From contig JAFPXH010000005.1 of the NCBI GenBank assembly GCA_017394705.1, positions 124,001 through 188,000 on the forward strand: 64,000 nt of DNA, read 5' to 3'. Shown here one piece after another: positions 16,106 through 24,861 of this stretch. The first letter of the stretch is position 1; each line of letters starts with the position of its first letter. Position numbers and translations under genes: made by a program. This DNA comes from Paludibacteraceae bacterium (GTDB lineage: Bacteria > Bacteroidota > Bacteroidia > Bacteroidales > Paludibacteraceae). The notes below the pieces were generated by a model that was given only the letters and a program-made list of their open reading frames with translations, did not search any database and was not told the DNA's origin.

Positions 16106-17947
16106 TTAATGAACCAAATCTCCAAGTACGTTGTATTTCTTGCCGTTCTTCTCGATGATGAGCTGACCGTTACGGAGTATTTTACGGGCTTTGGGCTGAT
16201 TATCCATCGTATAGGGGATACCTGTATGAATAGCCGTACAAGTGGTGGAATAATCGGAATAGACGGTTCCTTCTCCTGCTTGCTGTTTGTACAAATACAT
16301 CGGAGTGCCTATCTGAGTGTAGAACGTCCATCGTTCGCGTCCGGCATAATACTCCAAGATGCGGTCGCTATAAGTGGCGGACGTAAGCGTCCAGACACCC
16401 TCTTCGCTTACCTCATACGTGAACTTGTTATCCGTGGTGTTGTTACCGAGCTTGAGGTTATAGTACTTGCCGCTTTTCGCGATATACAGATACGCCGAAT
16501 CCGCATTGTAGAGACTTAACTGCTCGTCCTCCACATCGATACGCCAGATGATACTTGATTCGGTCGTGGTCAGTTCGTCTGAGACAGGCGTGAACACTTC
16601 CGATCCTAAGTAATACTTGTCTTTCCACTCTGCCTTAAGCGCTAGACAAGAATCGCCTTCCGTTGCTACAACGAGGTAGTTTTCTCCGGAAGTTAAGTCA
16701 TCGGCTTTTGCGATCTTCACGAACGTATCAGTATGCGCGCTACTGGAAGAAGTGACCGTAGCAAACACAGCATAGAACGTGATATCTGCCGTCACAACCG
16801 GTGCTTTCGTAGTAAAGAGGTCTTCCGGAGCGGTCTCATCGGCATAAGCGCTTTGTGCAGTCCATCCGACAAATTGCCGTCCGTTGCAAGCCGTGGGAGC
16901 AGAAGGAATGGTCGGTTGGGTGCCTTTGTTAACCGTTGCGCGACTCAACTCGTTGCCTTCTACCATCCAGATGACAGTAAAGCTCTCCGGCTCAGGGTCC
17001 TCACCTCCACCACCGCTCACACACGGACATCCTTCGCCGGAGAACGACGCATCATAAGAAGAAACAAGCTGGTCTAACAAGACGGCTTTACCGATGCTGT
17101 CTCCCCATATATATTCCACCAAACAAGGGTAATCCACAAAGGGATTCCGGTTATTCTGGTGGGCATAGATAGCGTTATTACGCACGCGCTCTTTCTCGCT
17201 TACCGGGTCCTCACGATGCCATTTGAGCATAAGGTTTTTCATATACGGCGTAAGGTTAGCGGTATTACCGGAATAGGTGAAACTGATACCTCCGGAACCG
17301 CTGGTAAAATTGGTGGTTCTATACCGTGTCACCATATAAAAATATACACGCGCGAGATCACCTTTGTAACTTCCGTTAGCGCCTCCCTCTCCCGGATCAA
17401 ATACCTGACCCGAATAACCGGCAAACGTGCTTGTTCCTAAATGTCCGTAACCCTGATCGCAGGTCTTTTCAGCATCATTCTCGCCATAAGGATAACTGCT
17501 GCGTTCGGAGTTCATATGGATGTCGGTCGGGAAGATATGATGTGCATCGCTCACCATCGGTGATTGCTTGTCAAACCAAGACTGCGGCACGGTATGCTCT
17601 TTGTTCCATCCCTCGCCGCAACCGTCTGCCGTCGTTCCGTTATCCGAAGCGGTATAAGCATAAGACGAATAGATATCCTCCATCGCCTTGTTGCTGCCAA
17701 TATAGAAATCCGAAGGATTGGAAGAGGCTGCATAGACCTGATTCTTCAGGTTCTTGTATGAAATGGATTGATAATTGGCACTAATAATTGTACACAACTC
17801 CTTTCGGAGCGCATCGTTAGAGTCGGTCTTCTTACCGTTCACGCCGGAATAGTAAGACGATAAGTTAGTTGATGGCTCTACCGCCCAAACTGTAAGAGCA
17901 AAGAATGCCACGAAGGCAAGCGCAAAAAATGATTGGAAGCAACGCAT
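16106..17947 (-). CDS. secreted endonuclease I family nuclease (paralogue)
   Basis: 613 residues. Signal peptide, then an endonuclease I domain with GWNKEHTVPQSWF near residue 115, AHHIFPTDIHMNSERSSYPYG and KGDLARVYFYMVTRY. An InlB-like repeat follows (FVGWTAQSAYADETAP...TFYAVFA), then a beta-trefoil or lectin-like region and the tail ARKILRNGQLIIEKNGKKYN. The architecture matches the nuclease at 1.8-3.6 kb but the sequences have diverged widely. It is the first gene of the secreted operon. A TATCTTTG element lies at 17,982-17,975, but its -33 partner is poor. Confidence 0.88.
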   Translation of the reverse strand: MRCFQSFFALAFVAFFALTVWAVEPSTNLSSYYSGVNGKKTDSNDALRKELCTIISANYQSISYKNLKNQVYAASSNPSDFYIGSNKAMEDIYSSYAYTASDNGTTADGCGEGWNKEHTVPQSWFDKQSPMVSDAHHIFPTDIHMNSERSSYPYGENDAEKTCDQGYGHLGTSTFAGYSGQVFDPGEGGANGSYKGDLARVYFYMVTRYRTTNFTSGSGGISFTYSGNTANLTPYMKNLMLKWHREDPVSEKERVRNNAIYAHQNNRNPFVDYPCLVEYIWGDSIGKAVLLDQLVSSYDASFSGEGCPCVSGGGGEDPEPESFTVIWMVEGNELSRATVNKGTQPTIPSAPTACNGRQFVGWTAQSAYADETAPEDLFTTKAPVVTADITFYAVFATVTSSSSAHTDTFVKIAKADDLTSGENYLVVATEGDSCLALKAEWKDKYYLGSEVFTPVSDELTTTESSIIWRIDVEDEQLSLYNADSAYLYIAKSGKYYNLKLGNNTTDNKFTYEVSEEGVWTLTSATYSDRILEYYAGRERWTFYTQIGTPMYLYKQQAGEGTVYSDYSTTCTAIHTGIPYTMDNQPKARKILRNGQLIIEKNGKKYNVLGDLVH

Positions 17948-18060
17948 AATATCAACGTTAAATTAAAAACGCTGCAAAGATAGTGCAAAGTCTTGAATTA
18001 ACTCTGCACGATAAACAATCACCTATACACACGCGGCAATCGGTTATGTATAGATAGCAA

Positions 18061-18897
18061 TTAAGCCTTTTGAGAATGATGCTCGCGATAGCGGGCTGGC
18101 GTCATACCGTACGAGAGAAGGAAATTGCGATGGAATCCGGAGGCAGATTTGAGACCGACGGAGAAAGCAACCTGATCCACCGGCATGTCGGTTTCTCGCA
18201 GCAGTCGTGCGGCTTCCTGCAAACGGAGGTCGCGCAAGTATTCGCTAAAAGTCTTATCATACGCCTGTTTGAGTTTATTGGAAAAAGTCGTACGGTTGGT
18301 ACACATCGCCCGACAGACATCCTCGCGCGTCAACTCCTCATTGCAGAAGAGATTGTCACGGTGCATGACCTCATCCAGTTGCCTGCGAAAATCGCTGTAT
18401 TGATCTGCGGTATTGGCTGTTTGTTCTGGTACATCCGCGGTCTTCGTGATACGCTCGATAGACAAGCAGAAAATAACCCATCCGATAGTAGAGACAATCA
18501 GATATATGGGGTATGTCCACTCTGCAAAACGGAAGAGGGCACAAAAAATAAACGTACAAATAATGGCGATGAGTGTGCCGGAAGCGGTTCGAACCATTGA
18601 GGAAGGGTAGATATGCCGGTTTCGGTAAAAAAGAGCCAAGATGAGTATAGACAAAACCATCGTCAGACCGTCCATGATCATCGTGAGCGTTTCATAGACA
18701 GGCATCCGAAGTATGGAACCTTCTTCGAACAGATCCAATGTTTGCAAGACCGCCAACACCAATAATCCGACTGCCAAATAGCGCACACGTAACGCGCCTT
18801 CCTTACGAAAGACCAGCAGACGGAAGATGAAATACACCAATACCGCCAACACTACGCCGTGGGCTATGTCTAATATATGAAAATAAAAATCGGTCAT
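18061..18897 (-). CDS. membrane-bound AraC-family regulator
   Basis: 278 residues. Five or six membrane helices in the first 170 residues are followed by a C-terminal AraC/XylS DNA-binding domain (LTREDVCRAMCTNRTTFSNKLKQA; VAFSVGLKSASGFHRNFLLSYGMTPARYR). Such one-component sensors couple a membrane signal to transcription. ATG 18,897 was chosen since the promoter at 18,907-18,937 lies immediately upstream. The longer frame begins inside the preceding gene. It probably controls genes nearby, such as the beta-barrel or secreted operon. Confidence 0.85.
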   Translation of the reverse strand: MTDFYFHILDIAHGVVLAVLVYFIFRLLVFRKEGALRVRYLAVGLLVLAVLQTLDLFEEGSILRMPVYETLTMIMDGLTMVLSILILALFYRNRHIYPSSMVRTASGTLIAIICTFIFCALFRFAEWTYPIYLIVSTIGWVIFCLSIERITKTADVPEQTANTADQYSDFRRQLDEVMHRDNLFCNEELTREDVCRAMCTNRTTFSNKLKQAYDKTFSEYLRDLRLQEAARLLRETDMPVDQVAFSVGLKSASGFHRNFLLSYGMTPARYREHHSQKA

Positions 18898-18906
18898 TTG
18901 CGAGCG

Positions 18907-18937
18907 CAAAGGTACTGCTTTTTTTTGATATACGCAA
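18907..18937 (-). promoter_or_regulatory. promoter of AraC-type gene
   Basis: Minus strand TTG (18,937-18,935), 20-bp spacer, TACCTTTG (18,914-18,907). The predicted start of transcription is only about 4-6 bases before the ATG, so the mRNA may be leaderless. Confidence 0.65.
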
Positions 18938-18940
18938 GTT

Positions 18941-21403
18941 TTAGCGGGACTTTTTATGGCGTTTGGTGGATTCGGACAGGCGCGTGTCGTCCAAATCGGC
19001 ATGTTGGCGATGCTCGAAGGTGGTGCCGAACTTATAGCTAAGACCGAACGAGACACAGTGTGCGCGGTCGTAACCGCTGAAGGTATTCGTATAACCGGCA
19101 GGTAATCCTAAGGTCTCACTATGCCATTTGGAACTGAGCAGCAGGTCGTTCACACGCGCTGTGAGCGTGAGGCCGAGTTGCGGGAAGTCTTTCTTGAGCG
19201 CGAGGTTCATCTCTACCCATGCGGACATGCGCTCCATGCCCCACACACTGGGCGTGGTGTACATGCCATCCACAGAGATGGTCCAGTCTTTTGGCAGGTA
19301 TGCGTTCAGTTCGGCAGATATATCGACCATCCACTGGCGCAGGTTCATCCAACCGTCATAACTCTTTGTAATCTCATGTCCGGCACCTATTTGCGCGGTC
19401 AAAGCTAACCAAGAACCGTTGATTTGTCGTTTACCCTGTTCGTCACGAGTGCTGAACTTTGGAATAATAGGTATCTCGGTGAGGGAGAGGAAGATACCAT
19501 GAAAAACGGATGTGCCGTAATTGACCGCTTGTGCGACACGTTTGCCTTCCGGTAGGACTGTTGTTTGGTAGTCCATTAAGTCGCGTTGGTGCCCAAAGGC
19601 AAAGTCCAAGGTCACATACTCCGAATAGCCGAAGGAGAGCATCAGTTCATGGATGAAGGACGGTTTGAGGTCGGTGTTTCCGATGCGGATACTATGTCCG
19701 TCTTCGTATTGTACGGACGGGTCGAGCATGGTGTAGTGCGGTCTCTCAATACGGCGTGTGTAGTCCAGCGAAATGGACCATTTGGGCGTAGGCATATAAC
19801 TGACAAACGCCATGGGAAAGAGATTGAAATAGGACTTTCGCGTGGTGGAGTCTGCTGAGAGCCATTTGCCGTTGGTCAGCGTATATTCGCCGCGCAGACC
19901 GAGTTTGGCAGACCAGTGTTCACCGAACTGCTTGCTGACCGTCGTATAAAGTGCGGCGATGTGCTCCGTATAGCGGAAATCCGCCATCACAGTACCTGCC
20001 GCGAGCGTATCCAGACGTGAGTGGAAACCTGTTTGTGTGGTCAGCCATTTGGCACCACACTCGATGGCGCCTGTTTGCCAGAAGTTGGTCTGAAAATCCA
20101 AGCGGGCACTATATATATTGGTCAGATGGCGTGTGTTCTGCGCTATTTGTTGCGAATAATCAGGCAGCAGAACGGGCATGAAGTGGCTACGGCTGTCGGT
20201 CTTCGCATGGCTGTTATTTCGGTTGTAATCAATATTGACGGTCAGTTCGCGGTCCAAGGCGGAGGAGAAGACATGCGTGTAGTTGATGTTAGCTGTGTGC
20301 TGCATCCATCGGTTGTTGAGTCGCTGCTCTTCCGTGTTGTGCTCCATGAGAGTAGCCCCTTTGTGCAGCGTACTGAAATTATAGAGGCTATCCCCATGAC
20401 CGTAGTTAAACGACACAGGGACAGAGACGATAAAACCAAGCGTATTGACGCTATCAATGAGAAAATCATTACTCATTTTGAAGAGGTAGTACTGCCTTTG
20501 GTTGCGCACGCGACTTTGCGTCACACGCGTATCCTCCGGTGTACAGGTAGAAGCCTGGTATGTCTCTGTCCGGTCGCCAAACTGCTGTGTCAAAGAGAGG
20601 GCGGTATAGGTCTTTGCCCCGTGATAGTTGAGGTTGAACGACACGTGTTCGTCCTGCATATACTGCTTTATGTCACGCCAGTACATACCTCCGTAACCGG
20701 CAGAGACACTCCCGTTGAGACCCTTGGTTCGGTTGCGCTTGGTTTTGATATTGATGATACCTCCTTGCCCCGCTGCATCGTATTTGGAAGACGGCTGTGT
20801 GATGATTTCCAGGCGGTCAATGGTCGCACCGTCGGTACCCTCTAACATTGCCTTCAACTGCTCTCCACTCAGGTACGACGGCCGACCGTCTATATAAACC
20901 TCGATGGGTTTTCCGTTGACTGTAATCTTGCCTTTGCGGTCAATATGCACACCCGGGGCTTTCTTAAGAATATCCTTGCCGTTATTGCCCACCGCGAAAG
21001 GCGATGAGGCTACGTTCATGACAATCTTATCCATCCGCCGCTCCACCAAAGGCGCCTTTTGCAACACCACGACCTCTGCCAATTGTTCACTCTCCTCGTG
21101 CAGGCGGATGATGAGGCTATCTTTCGCCCCCGACAGATTCACGCATTGCGTCTCGTAACCGATATACGAGGCTTTGAGGATGTAGTTTTCCTTGCCGGAC
21201 GATGGAGAAGAAAGGACTAAACGGAAACTACCATCGTCACCGGAAATGGTTCCTGTAACCAAGGATGAATCAGGTCTAAGCAAACTGACGGTAACGAAAG
21301 GCAAGCCTGCGCCTTCACTGGTTTGAACAAGCCCTGCTATCCCGGACGCAGACAGACTAATGACTGCAGCTAGCAAACTCAATAAAACACAAAATTTCTT
21401 CAT
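18941..21403 (-). CDS. TonB-type outer-membrane beta-barrel protein
   Basis: 820 residues. Signal peptide, a carboxypeptidase-regulatory-like domain (about 22-110), a plug domain (KKAPGVHIDRKGKITVNGKP; YIDGRPSYLSGEQLKAML) and a large beta-barrel of the outer membrane beta-barrel family 3 type. Such proteins lack an obvious TonB box and are thought to import or bind ligands. No SusD partner is adjacent. It lies upstream of the AraC-type gene in the same direction, with 43 bases between. The substrate is unknown. Confidence 0.85.
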   Translation of the reverse strand: MKKFCVLLSLLAAVISLSASGIAGLVQTSEGAGLPFVTVSLLRPDSSLVTGTISGDDGSFRLVLSSPSSGKENYILKASYIGYETQCVNLSGAKDSLIIRLHEESEQLAEVVVLQKAPLVERRMDKIVMNVASSPFAVGNNGKDILKKAPGVHIDRKGKITVNGKPIEVYIDGRPSYLSGEQLKAMLEGTDGATIDRLEIITQPSSKYDAAGQGGIINIKTKRNRTKGLNGSVSAGYGGMYWRDIKQYMQDEHVSFNLNYHGAKTYTALSLTQQFGDRTETYQASTCTPEDTRVTQSRVRNQRQYYLFKMSNDFLIDSVNTLGFIVSVPVSFNYGHGDSLYNFSTLHKGATLMEHNTEEQRLNNRWMQHTANINYTHVFSSALDRELTVNIDYNRNNSHAKTDSRSHFMPVLLPDYSQQIAQNTRHLTNIYSARLDFQTNFWQTGAIECGAKWLTTQTGFHSRLDTLAAGTVMADFRYTEHIAALYTTVSKQFGEHWSAKLGLRGEYTLTNGKWLSADSTTRKSYFNLFPMAFVSYMPTPKWSISLDYTRRIERPHYTMLDPSVQYEDGHSIRIGNTDLKPSFIHELMLSFGYSEYVTLDFAFGHQRDLMDYQTTVLPEGKRVAQAVNYGTSVFHGIFLSLTEIPIIPKFSTRDEQGKRQINGSWLALTAQIGAGHEITKSYDGWMNLRQWMVDISAELNAYLPKDWTISVDGMYTTPSVWGMERMSAWVEMNLALKKDFPQLGLTLTARVNDLLLSSKWHSETLGLPAGYTNTFSGYDRAHCVSFGLSYKFGTTFEHRQHADLDDTRLSESTKRHKKSR

Positions 21404-21739
21404 GCACCATAAATTTGGTGCAAAGGTACAGCATTTTTTTTATTTCATCCTCCACCAATGACAATCAGCCATGCACAGATGTCATTTTTCCCAAAAACCT
21501 TCACAAAGATACAATATTTTTTCGAGATATGCAAATAATTTTGTGATTTATAGGCGCGTGCGTGTGTTTGATATATGGTGTGCCTGATATATCATGTGTA
21601 GTCTTGTCTTATAAATCGGAATATTTTTGCCTATGTCAAAAAAATATCGTATTTTTTATTTTCTTCTTTCAGAGCAGTTTTTCTTCTACTTGATTTATTT
21701 CGGGAGCACGTGAACGTTATTTATGCTATTATTTTTCTC
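21404..21739. other. AT-rich non-coding segment
   Basis: No gene seen. It contains CAAAGGTA (21,421-21,428), the minus-strand -7 box that may serve the beta-barrel gene although the -33 partner is weak. Two copies of TGATATAT (near 21,570 and 21,586) and long T runs are also present. It ends where the right inverted repeat begins. Confidence 0.5.
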
Positions 21740-22205
21740 TTTCCCCCCAGTAAGGTGTTCGCTTCGCTCACGGCTGTGTTGATTATATTTGTCGGTTGAG
21801 CTGTTCATTTTCGTTACGCGGTATGGCAAAAACGATGTCTGCCAATTCTTGGCATACCTCTATTATCCGAGAGAGACTTTTCGAATTACTCTTGCATCAT
21901 TGCATTACCCACTTTTCCGTAGCCACCCTTGTGTGCCCTGTGCCCGAATCTGAGCGGCGACACCGCCTTTGCCGAAGTCTGTAGTCCTTGCGCGCGGGGC
22001 TGCCTCCACCGTGACCCTGCTATCCGTACGGACGCCCGAGTTTCTTTTGTGCTCCTTCTATGCCCTTGCGCGGTCTGAGTCTCTTTTTGCCCTGCCCCCA
22101 CGCATACACCCGTCCATGTCCATCGTCCCGCCTGTTTTGTGCTGCCTCTGCTCGAAGTCTGTACCTTTCCCATATACCTCTAAGCCTTTTTATTAAAGCC
22201 GCCAA
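21740..22205. repeat. right inverted repeat (decayed mutB tail plus flank)
   Basis: Reverse complement of the region around 7,381-7,830. Retained blocks include CTCTTTCCCCC (about 21,737), ATATTTGTCGGTTGAG (21,785-21,800), ATGGCAAAAA, ATTATCCGAGAGAGAC (21,862-21,877) and TTACTCTTGCATCA (21,886-21,899). The mutB part then continues with GGCGACACCG and GTAGTCCT, TATCCG...GAGTTTCTT and CCGCCTGTTTTG with GCTGCCTCTGC. Confidence 0.8.
21887..22205 (-). pseudogene. mutB: decayed inverted copy of mutB 3' end
   Basis: On the minus strand this is a frameshifted remnant of about the last 100 codons of mutB, ending with the same GATGCAAGAGTAA stop region. Many substitutions and small indels interrupt the frame, so it makes no product. 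It lies back to back with the intact direct copy that begins about 100 bases further right. Confidence 0.8.
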
Positions 22206-22247
22206 ACAAGTTGTCGGCATGACGGCTTAGAGACCCTGCTACGCTCG

Positions 22248-22279
22248 GCAGAGGATATATACAAGTGCATATCCTCTGC
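22248..22279. other. perfect hairpin at the junction of the two mutB fragments
   Basis: GCAGAGGATAT (22,248-22,258) and ATATCCTCTGC (22,269-22,279) are perfect 11-bp arms with a 10-base loop. The hairpin sits between the decayed inverted and the intact direct mutB fragments. No T run follows, so it is not an obvious terminator. It could be a recombination site or a remnant of an element end. Confidence 0.6.
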
Positions 22280-22297
22280 CCTCGCTTAAACGCAGCG

Positions 22298-22601
22298 TTT
22301 GACGATCGATATGGGACCGTTGTTCCAGACTCCTGCCGAGGCAGCCAAACAGGCTGTGGAGAATGATGTCCATGTATTGGGTGTTTCCTCTCTGGCAGCC
22401 GGTCACAAGACCCTCATCCCGCAGGTCATCGAGGAGCTCAAGAAACTCGGCCGTCCCGACATCATGGTCACCGCCGGTGGTGTCATCCCCGCGCAGGACT
22501 ATGACTTCCTCTACAAAGCCGGCGTTGCCGCCATCTTCGGTCCCGGCACCCCGGTTGCCTATAGCGCCAAGGTCGTTATGCAACTGCTGATGCAAGAATA
22601 A
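22298..22601 (+). pseudogene. mutB: intact-looking 3' fragment of a second mutB copy
   Basis: From GATATGGGACC to the stop it encodes [14 protein letters not shown]...MQE, apparently identical in protein to the last 95 or so residues of the full mutB. The DNA nevertheless differs at many synonymous sites (for example GCA/GCC, GTG/GTC, TTG/CTG). It has no start of its own beyond a chance ATG and lacks the substrate domain and the DGH motif, so it is not a functional mutase. Protein-level conservation with silent divergence implies it was part of a full gene until recently. Confidence 0.85.
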
Positions 22602-22637
22602 TCGCACTCCGGCTCCCTCATGAAAGGGGGAGAGAAA

Positions 22638-22663
22638 GAGAGCCGCCTTTTCGGGCGGCTCTC
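22638..22663. terminator. hairpin terminator between mutB fragment and small gene
   Basis: Perfect 10-bp stem GAGAGCCGCC / GGCGGCTCTC with a 6-base loop. On the minus strand it is followed by TCTTTCTCT and can terminate the small gene at 22,707-22,961. On the plus strand it could serve the original mutB end. Confidence 0.7.
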
Positions 22664-22706
22664 TTCATTGCTAAGTGTTTCTTCTTGCAGCAACGCTGCA
22701 CTATTT

Positions 22707-22961
22707 TCATCCTTGTTGGTCGGAGATGGCGGCAAGGGTGAGAAGAACGCTGACTTCAGCCACCAGTTCATGGATTTGGTCCATCTGTTCCGGTGTGAAA
22801 TCATGCTCCATCTGAAGAACCAGGTCCTTCACATGCTGACCCTGTTCCTCAATTTTTTCATCGGTCACAACACCATCTTCCATAAGGTGCTGAAAAGAAG
22901 GACGTTCCATAATCAGTTTGTCCATGTCAAGAGACCCTGATTCGTCAAAGAATTTGTTCAT
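22707..22961 (-). CDS. small acidic protein, unknown
   Basis: 84 residues, mostly helical and acidic (FFDESGSLDMDKLIMERPSF; HDFTPEQMDQIHELVAEVSVLL). No signal or membrane segment. I do not recognise a named family. It follows the acyl-CoA ligase pair in the same direction and precedes a strong hairpin terminator, which supports it as the real last gene of that run. Confidence 0.7.
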   Translation of the reverse strand: MNKFFDESGSLDMDKLIMERPSFQHLMEDGVVTDEKIEEQGQHVKDLVLQMEHDFTPEQMDQIHELVAEVSVLLTLAAISDQQG

Positions 22962-23036
22962 AATGGCTTATATTAGATTAGATTACTTTTGATTTGCGCT
23001 GTGAGTCTATAATTCAATAGGATGGTTTGCATATGC

Positions 23037-24677
23037 TTACTTATAGAGGAATCGTTTGATGGATTTCTTAGGCGTGTGCTCAAACGGTTTGTCCTGCACC
23101 TCGATATTAGAAACCTTGCTGTAGGACGGGATGAGATGGTTGAGCTTGTCCAGGTTCGCCTTCATAATCTGCTGTATCTCCTCGAGCGTCATGCGTTTGG
23201 TAAGGGTCTCATCGGGGAAGACCAGTGCTACGAGTTTGCCTTCGCGCTCAACGATGAGCGATTCACCGACGGCTTCCTGGTTATTGAGTTTATCCTCTAT
23301 TTCCTCCGGGTAGATATTCTGTCCTGAAGCCCCCAGGAACATCGTCTTACAGCGTCCCTTGATATAGATATTCTGCTTCTTATCGAGTCGCCCGAGGTCA
23401 CCGGTACGCATCCATCCGTCTTTGGTGAATACGGCCTTGGTAGCTTCCGGGTTCTTGTAATATCCGAGCATTACATTCTCGCCTTTGACGAGAATCTCTC
23501 CAATGCCAGCTTGATTCGGATTATCAATCCGCACTTCCATATTCATCACCGGCACACCTCCCGAGCGAGCCTTAAAATACTTCGGCGGGTTGCCACCGAT
23601 AAGCGGGCCGCATTCCGTCATTCCATAGCCGATAGAAAGCGGGAAATGAATATCCATGAGGCATTTCTCCACTACGGGATTCATGGCTGCTCCACCGCAA
23701 ATGAAATAGCGCAGTTTGCCACCAAAAGCACTGCGAAGACCGCTTTTGACGCGGCTTTTAAGTATATTCCCAATGATAGGCGTATGCCAGAAAGTGCGGA
23801 TGACGCGTCGGCTGAGCATGGGGTCGAGGTTCTTCTTGTAGATCTTCTCTATCACCAGCGGTACTGTGACAACAAGGTATGGCTGCACATCTTTCATCGC
23901 TTTGAGAAGGATGGAAGGGGTAGGTGATTTGGTGAGGAAGAAGATATGTGTGCCGGAGCAAAGCGGGTAGAGAAGTTCGCATATCTGTCCGAACATATGC
24001 GCCAGCGGAAGCATGGAAACAAGCCGTTGGCCCGGGTCCACAGGCAGCATTTTCATACCTACTTCCACATTGTTACTGAGCGATCGTCCATTGAGCATAA
24101 CCCCTTTGGGACTACCGGTAGAACCGGAGGTATAGTTGATTAAAGACAGCTCATCCGGATCGGCAGAAAAATGGATGTCCTCCGGCTCAATGCCTTGCGG
24201 GAAAGCGTTTTTGAATGCTTTGTCCCATGCTTTGTTATTCGGCATCGCGATACCTTGAGCTGTATAAAGCGGTGCCCAGTCGGTCAGCGAGAGTGCCGCT
24301 TTCAGTTTAGCCGGCAACTGCTGGTTCTGCAACTCTTTCCATACATACGGTCCTACGAAAAGCAGTTCCGAGTCGGAGTGGTCCAAGAGGCGACAGATGT
24401 CCTCTGCCGTAAAATCTTGAAGTATGCTCACGCACACGCCTCTATAAGAGGCGATAGCGAGATATGCTACAGCCCAGTTAGCGCAGTTACGCCCGGCAAG
24501 GGCGATTTTATCGCCGGGTTTAATATCCAGCAACTCAAAAAGAGTATGCAGGCGAAGCATCTCGATAGCTAATTCGCCAAACGTATATTCGTGGTCCTCG
24601 TTGTAATCCGTCAGCGCGGCATCATTCCATTGATGAGACACAACGTCTGTTAAGTAGTCTAAATAATGTCGTTGCAT
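23037..24677 (-). CDS. AMP-forming long-chain acyl-CoA ligase-like enzyme
   Basis: Activates a carboxylic acid (probably fatty acid) through an acyl-adenylate to the CoA thioester. The 546-aa chain carries the P-loop-like NYTSGSTGSPKG motif near residue 180, YGMTECGP, and GWMRTGDLG with the C-terminal lysine region KKSIKRFLYK. ATG 24,677 was chosen by alignment with the neighbouring paralogue (MQRHYLDYL against MGTKHYFAYL). A clean promoter is at 24,700-24,730. The following hairpins separate it from the paralogue. Confidence 0.85.
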   Translation of the reverse strand: MQRHYLDYLTDVVSHQWNDAALTDYNEDHEYTFGELAIEMLRLHTLFELLDIKPGDKIALAGRNCANWAVAYLAIASYRGVCVSILQDFTAEDICRLLDHSDSELLFVGPYVWKELQNQQLPAKLKAALSLTDWAPLYTAQGIAMPNNKAWDKAFKNAFPQGIEPEDIHFSADPDELSLINYTSGSTGSPKGVMLNGRSLSNNVEVGMKMLPVDPGQRLVSMLPLAHMFGQICELLYPLCSGTHIFFLTKSPTPSILLKAMKDVQPYLVVTVPLVIEKIYKKNLDPMLSRRVIRTFWHTPIIGNILKSRVKSGLRSAFGGKLRYFICGGAAMNPVVEKCLMDIHFPLSIGYGMTECGPLIGGNPPKYFKARSGGVPVMNMEVRIDNPNQAGIGEILVKGENVMLGYYKNPEATKAVFTKDGWMRTGDLGRLDKKQNIYIKGRCKTMFLGASGQNIYPEEIEDKLNNQEAVGESLIVEREGKLVALVFPDETLTKRMTLEEIQQIMKANLDKLNHLIPSYSKVSNIEVQDKPFEHTPKKSIKRFLYK

Positions 24678-24699
24678 AATCAATTTGTTTTTTCGGGGG

Positions 24700-24730
24700 C
24701 AAAGTTACGGTTTTTTTTTCACATATGCAA
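24700..24730 (-). promoter_or_regulatory. promoter of second acyl-CoA ligase gene
   Basis: Minus strand TTG (24,730-24,728), 20-bp spacer, TAACTTTG (24,707-24,700), fully matching the Bacteroidetes pattern. The leader would be under 20 bases. Confidence 0.75.
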
Positions 24731-24751
24731 GAGATAGCCTAAAAAAAACGA

Positions 24752-24854
24752 GCGCGAGGCTTCACAGTCTCGCGCAAGCTCTGACTCCTAAAAAGGAGTC
24801 CACTACTTACTCACTTAATTATTTACAGACACTGCAGTTACCCCACTGCAGTGT
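24752..24854 (-). terminator. three consecutive hairpins between ligase genes
   Basis: In the direction of transcription: ACACTGCAGT / ACTGCAGTGT (24,829-24,854), GACTCCT / AGGAGTC (24,783-24,800), then GCGCGAG / CTCGCGC (24,752-24,775) followed by a run of eight T on the minus strand. The last is a good intrinsic terminator for the upstream ligase. The others may protect the transcript end. Confidence 0.7.
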
Positions 24855-24861
24855 GGGTTTG

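Noticed and set aside
21886..22173. Minus-strand 95-residue protein
   Set aside because: The frame lies in the decayed mutB copy; its translation does not resemble MutB because of frameshifts.
22299..22601. Independent 100-residue cobalamin-binding protein
   Set aside because: The protein is the tail of MutB and lacks the DxHxxG motif and a credible start, so it is a fragment.
7381..22601. Diversity-generating retroelement (template/variable repeat)
   Set aside because: No reverse transcriptase is present and the differences between mutB copies are not restricted to adenines.
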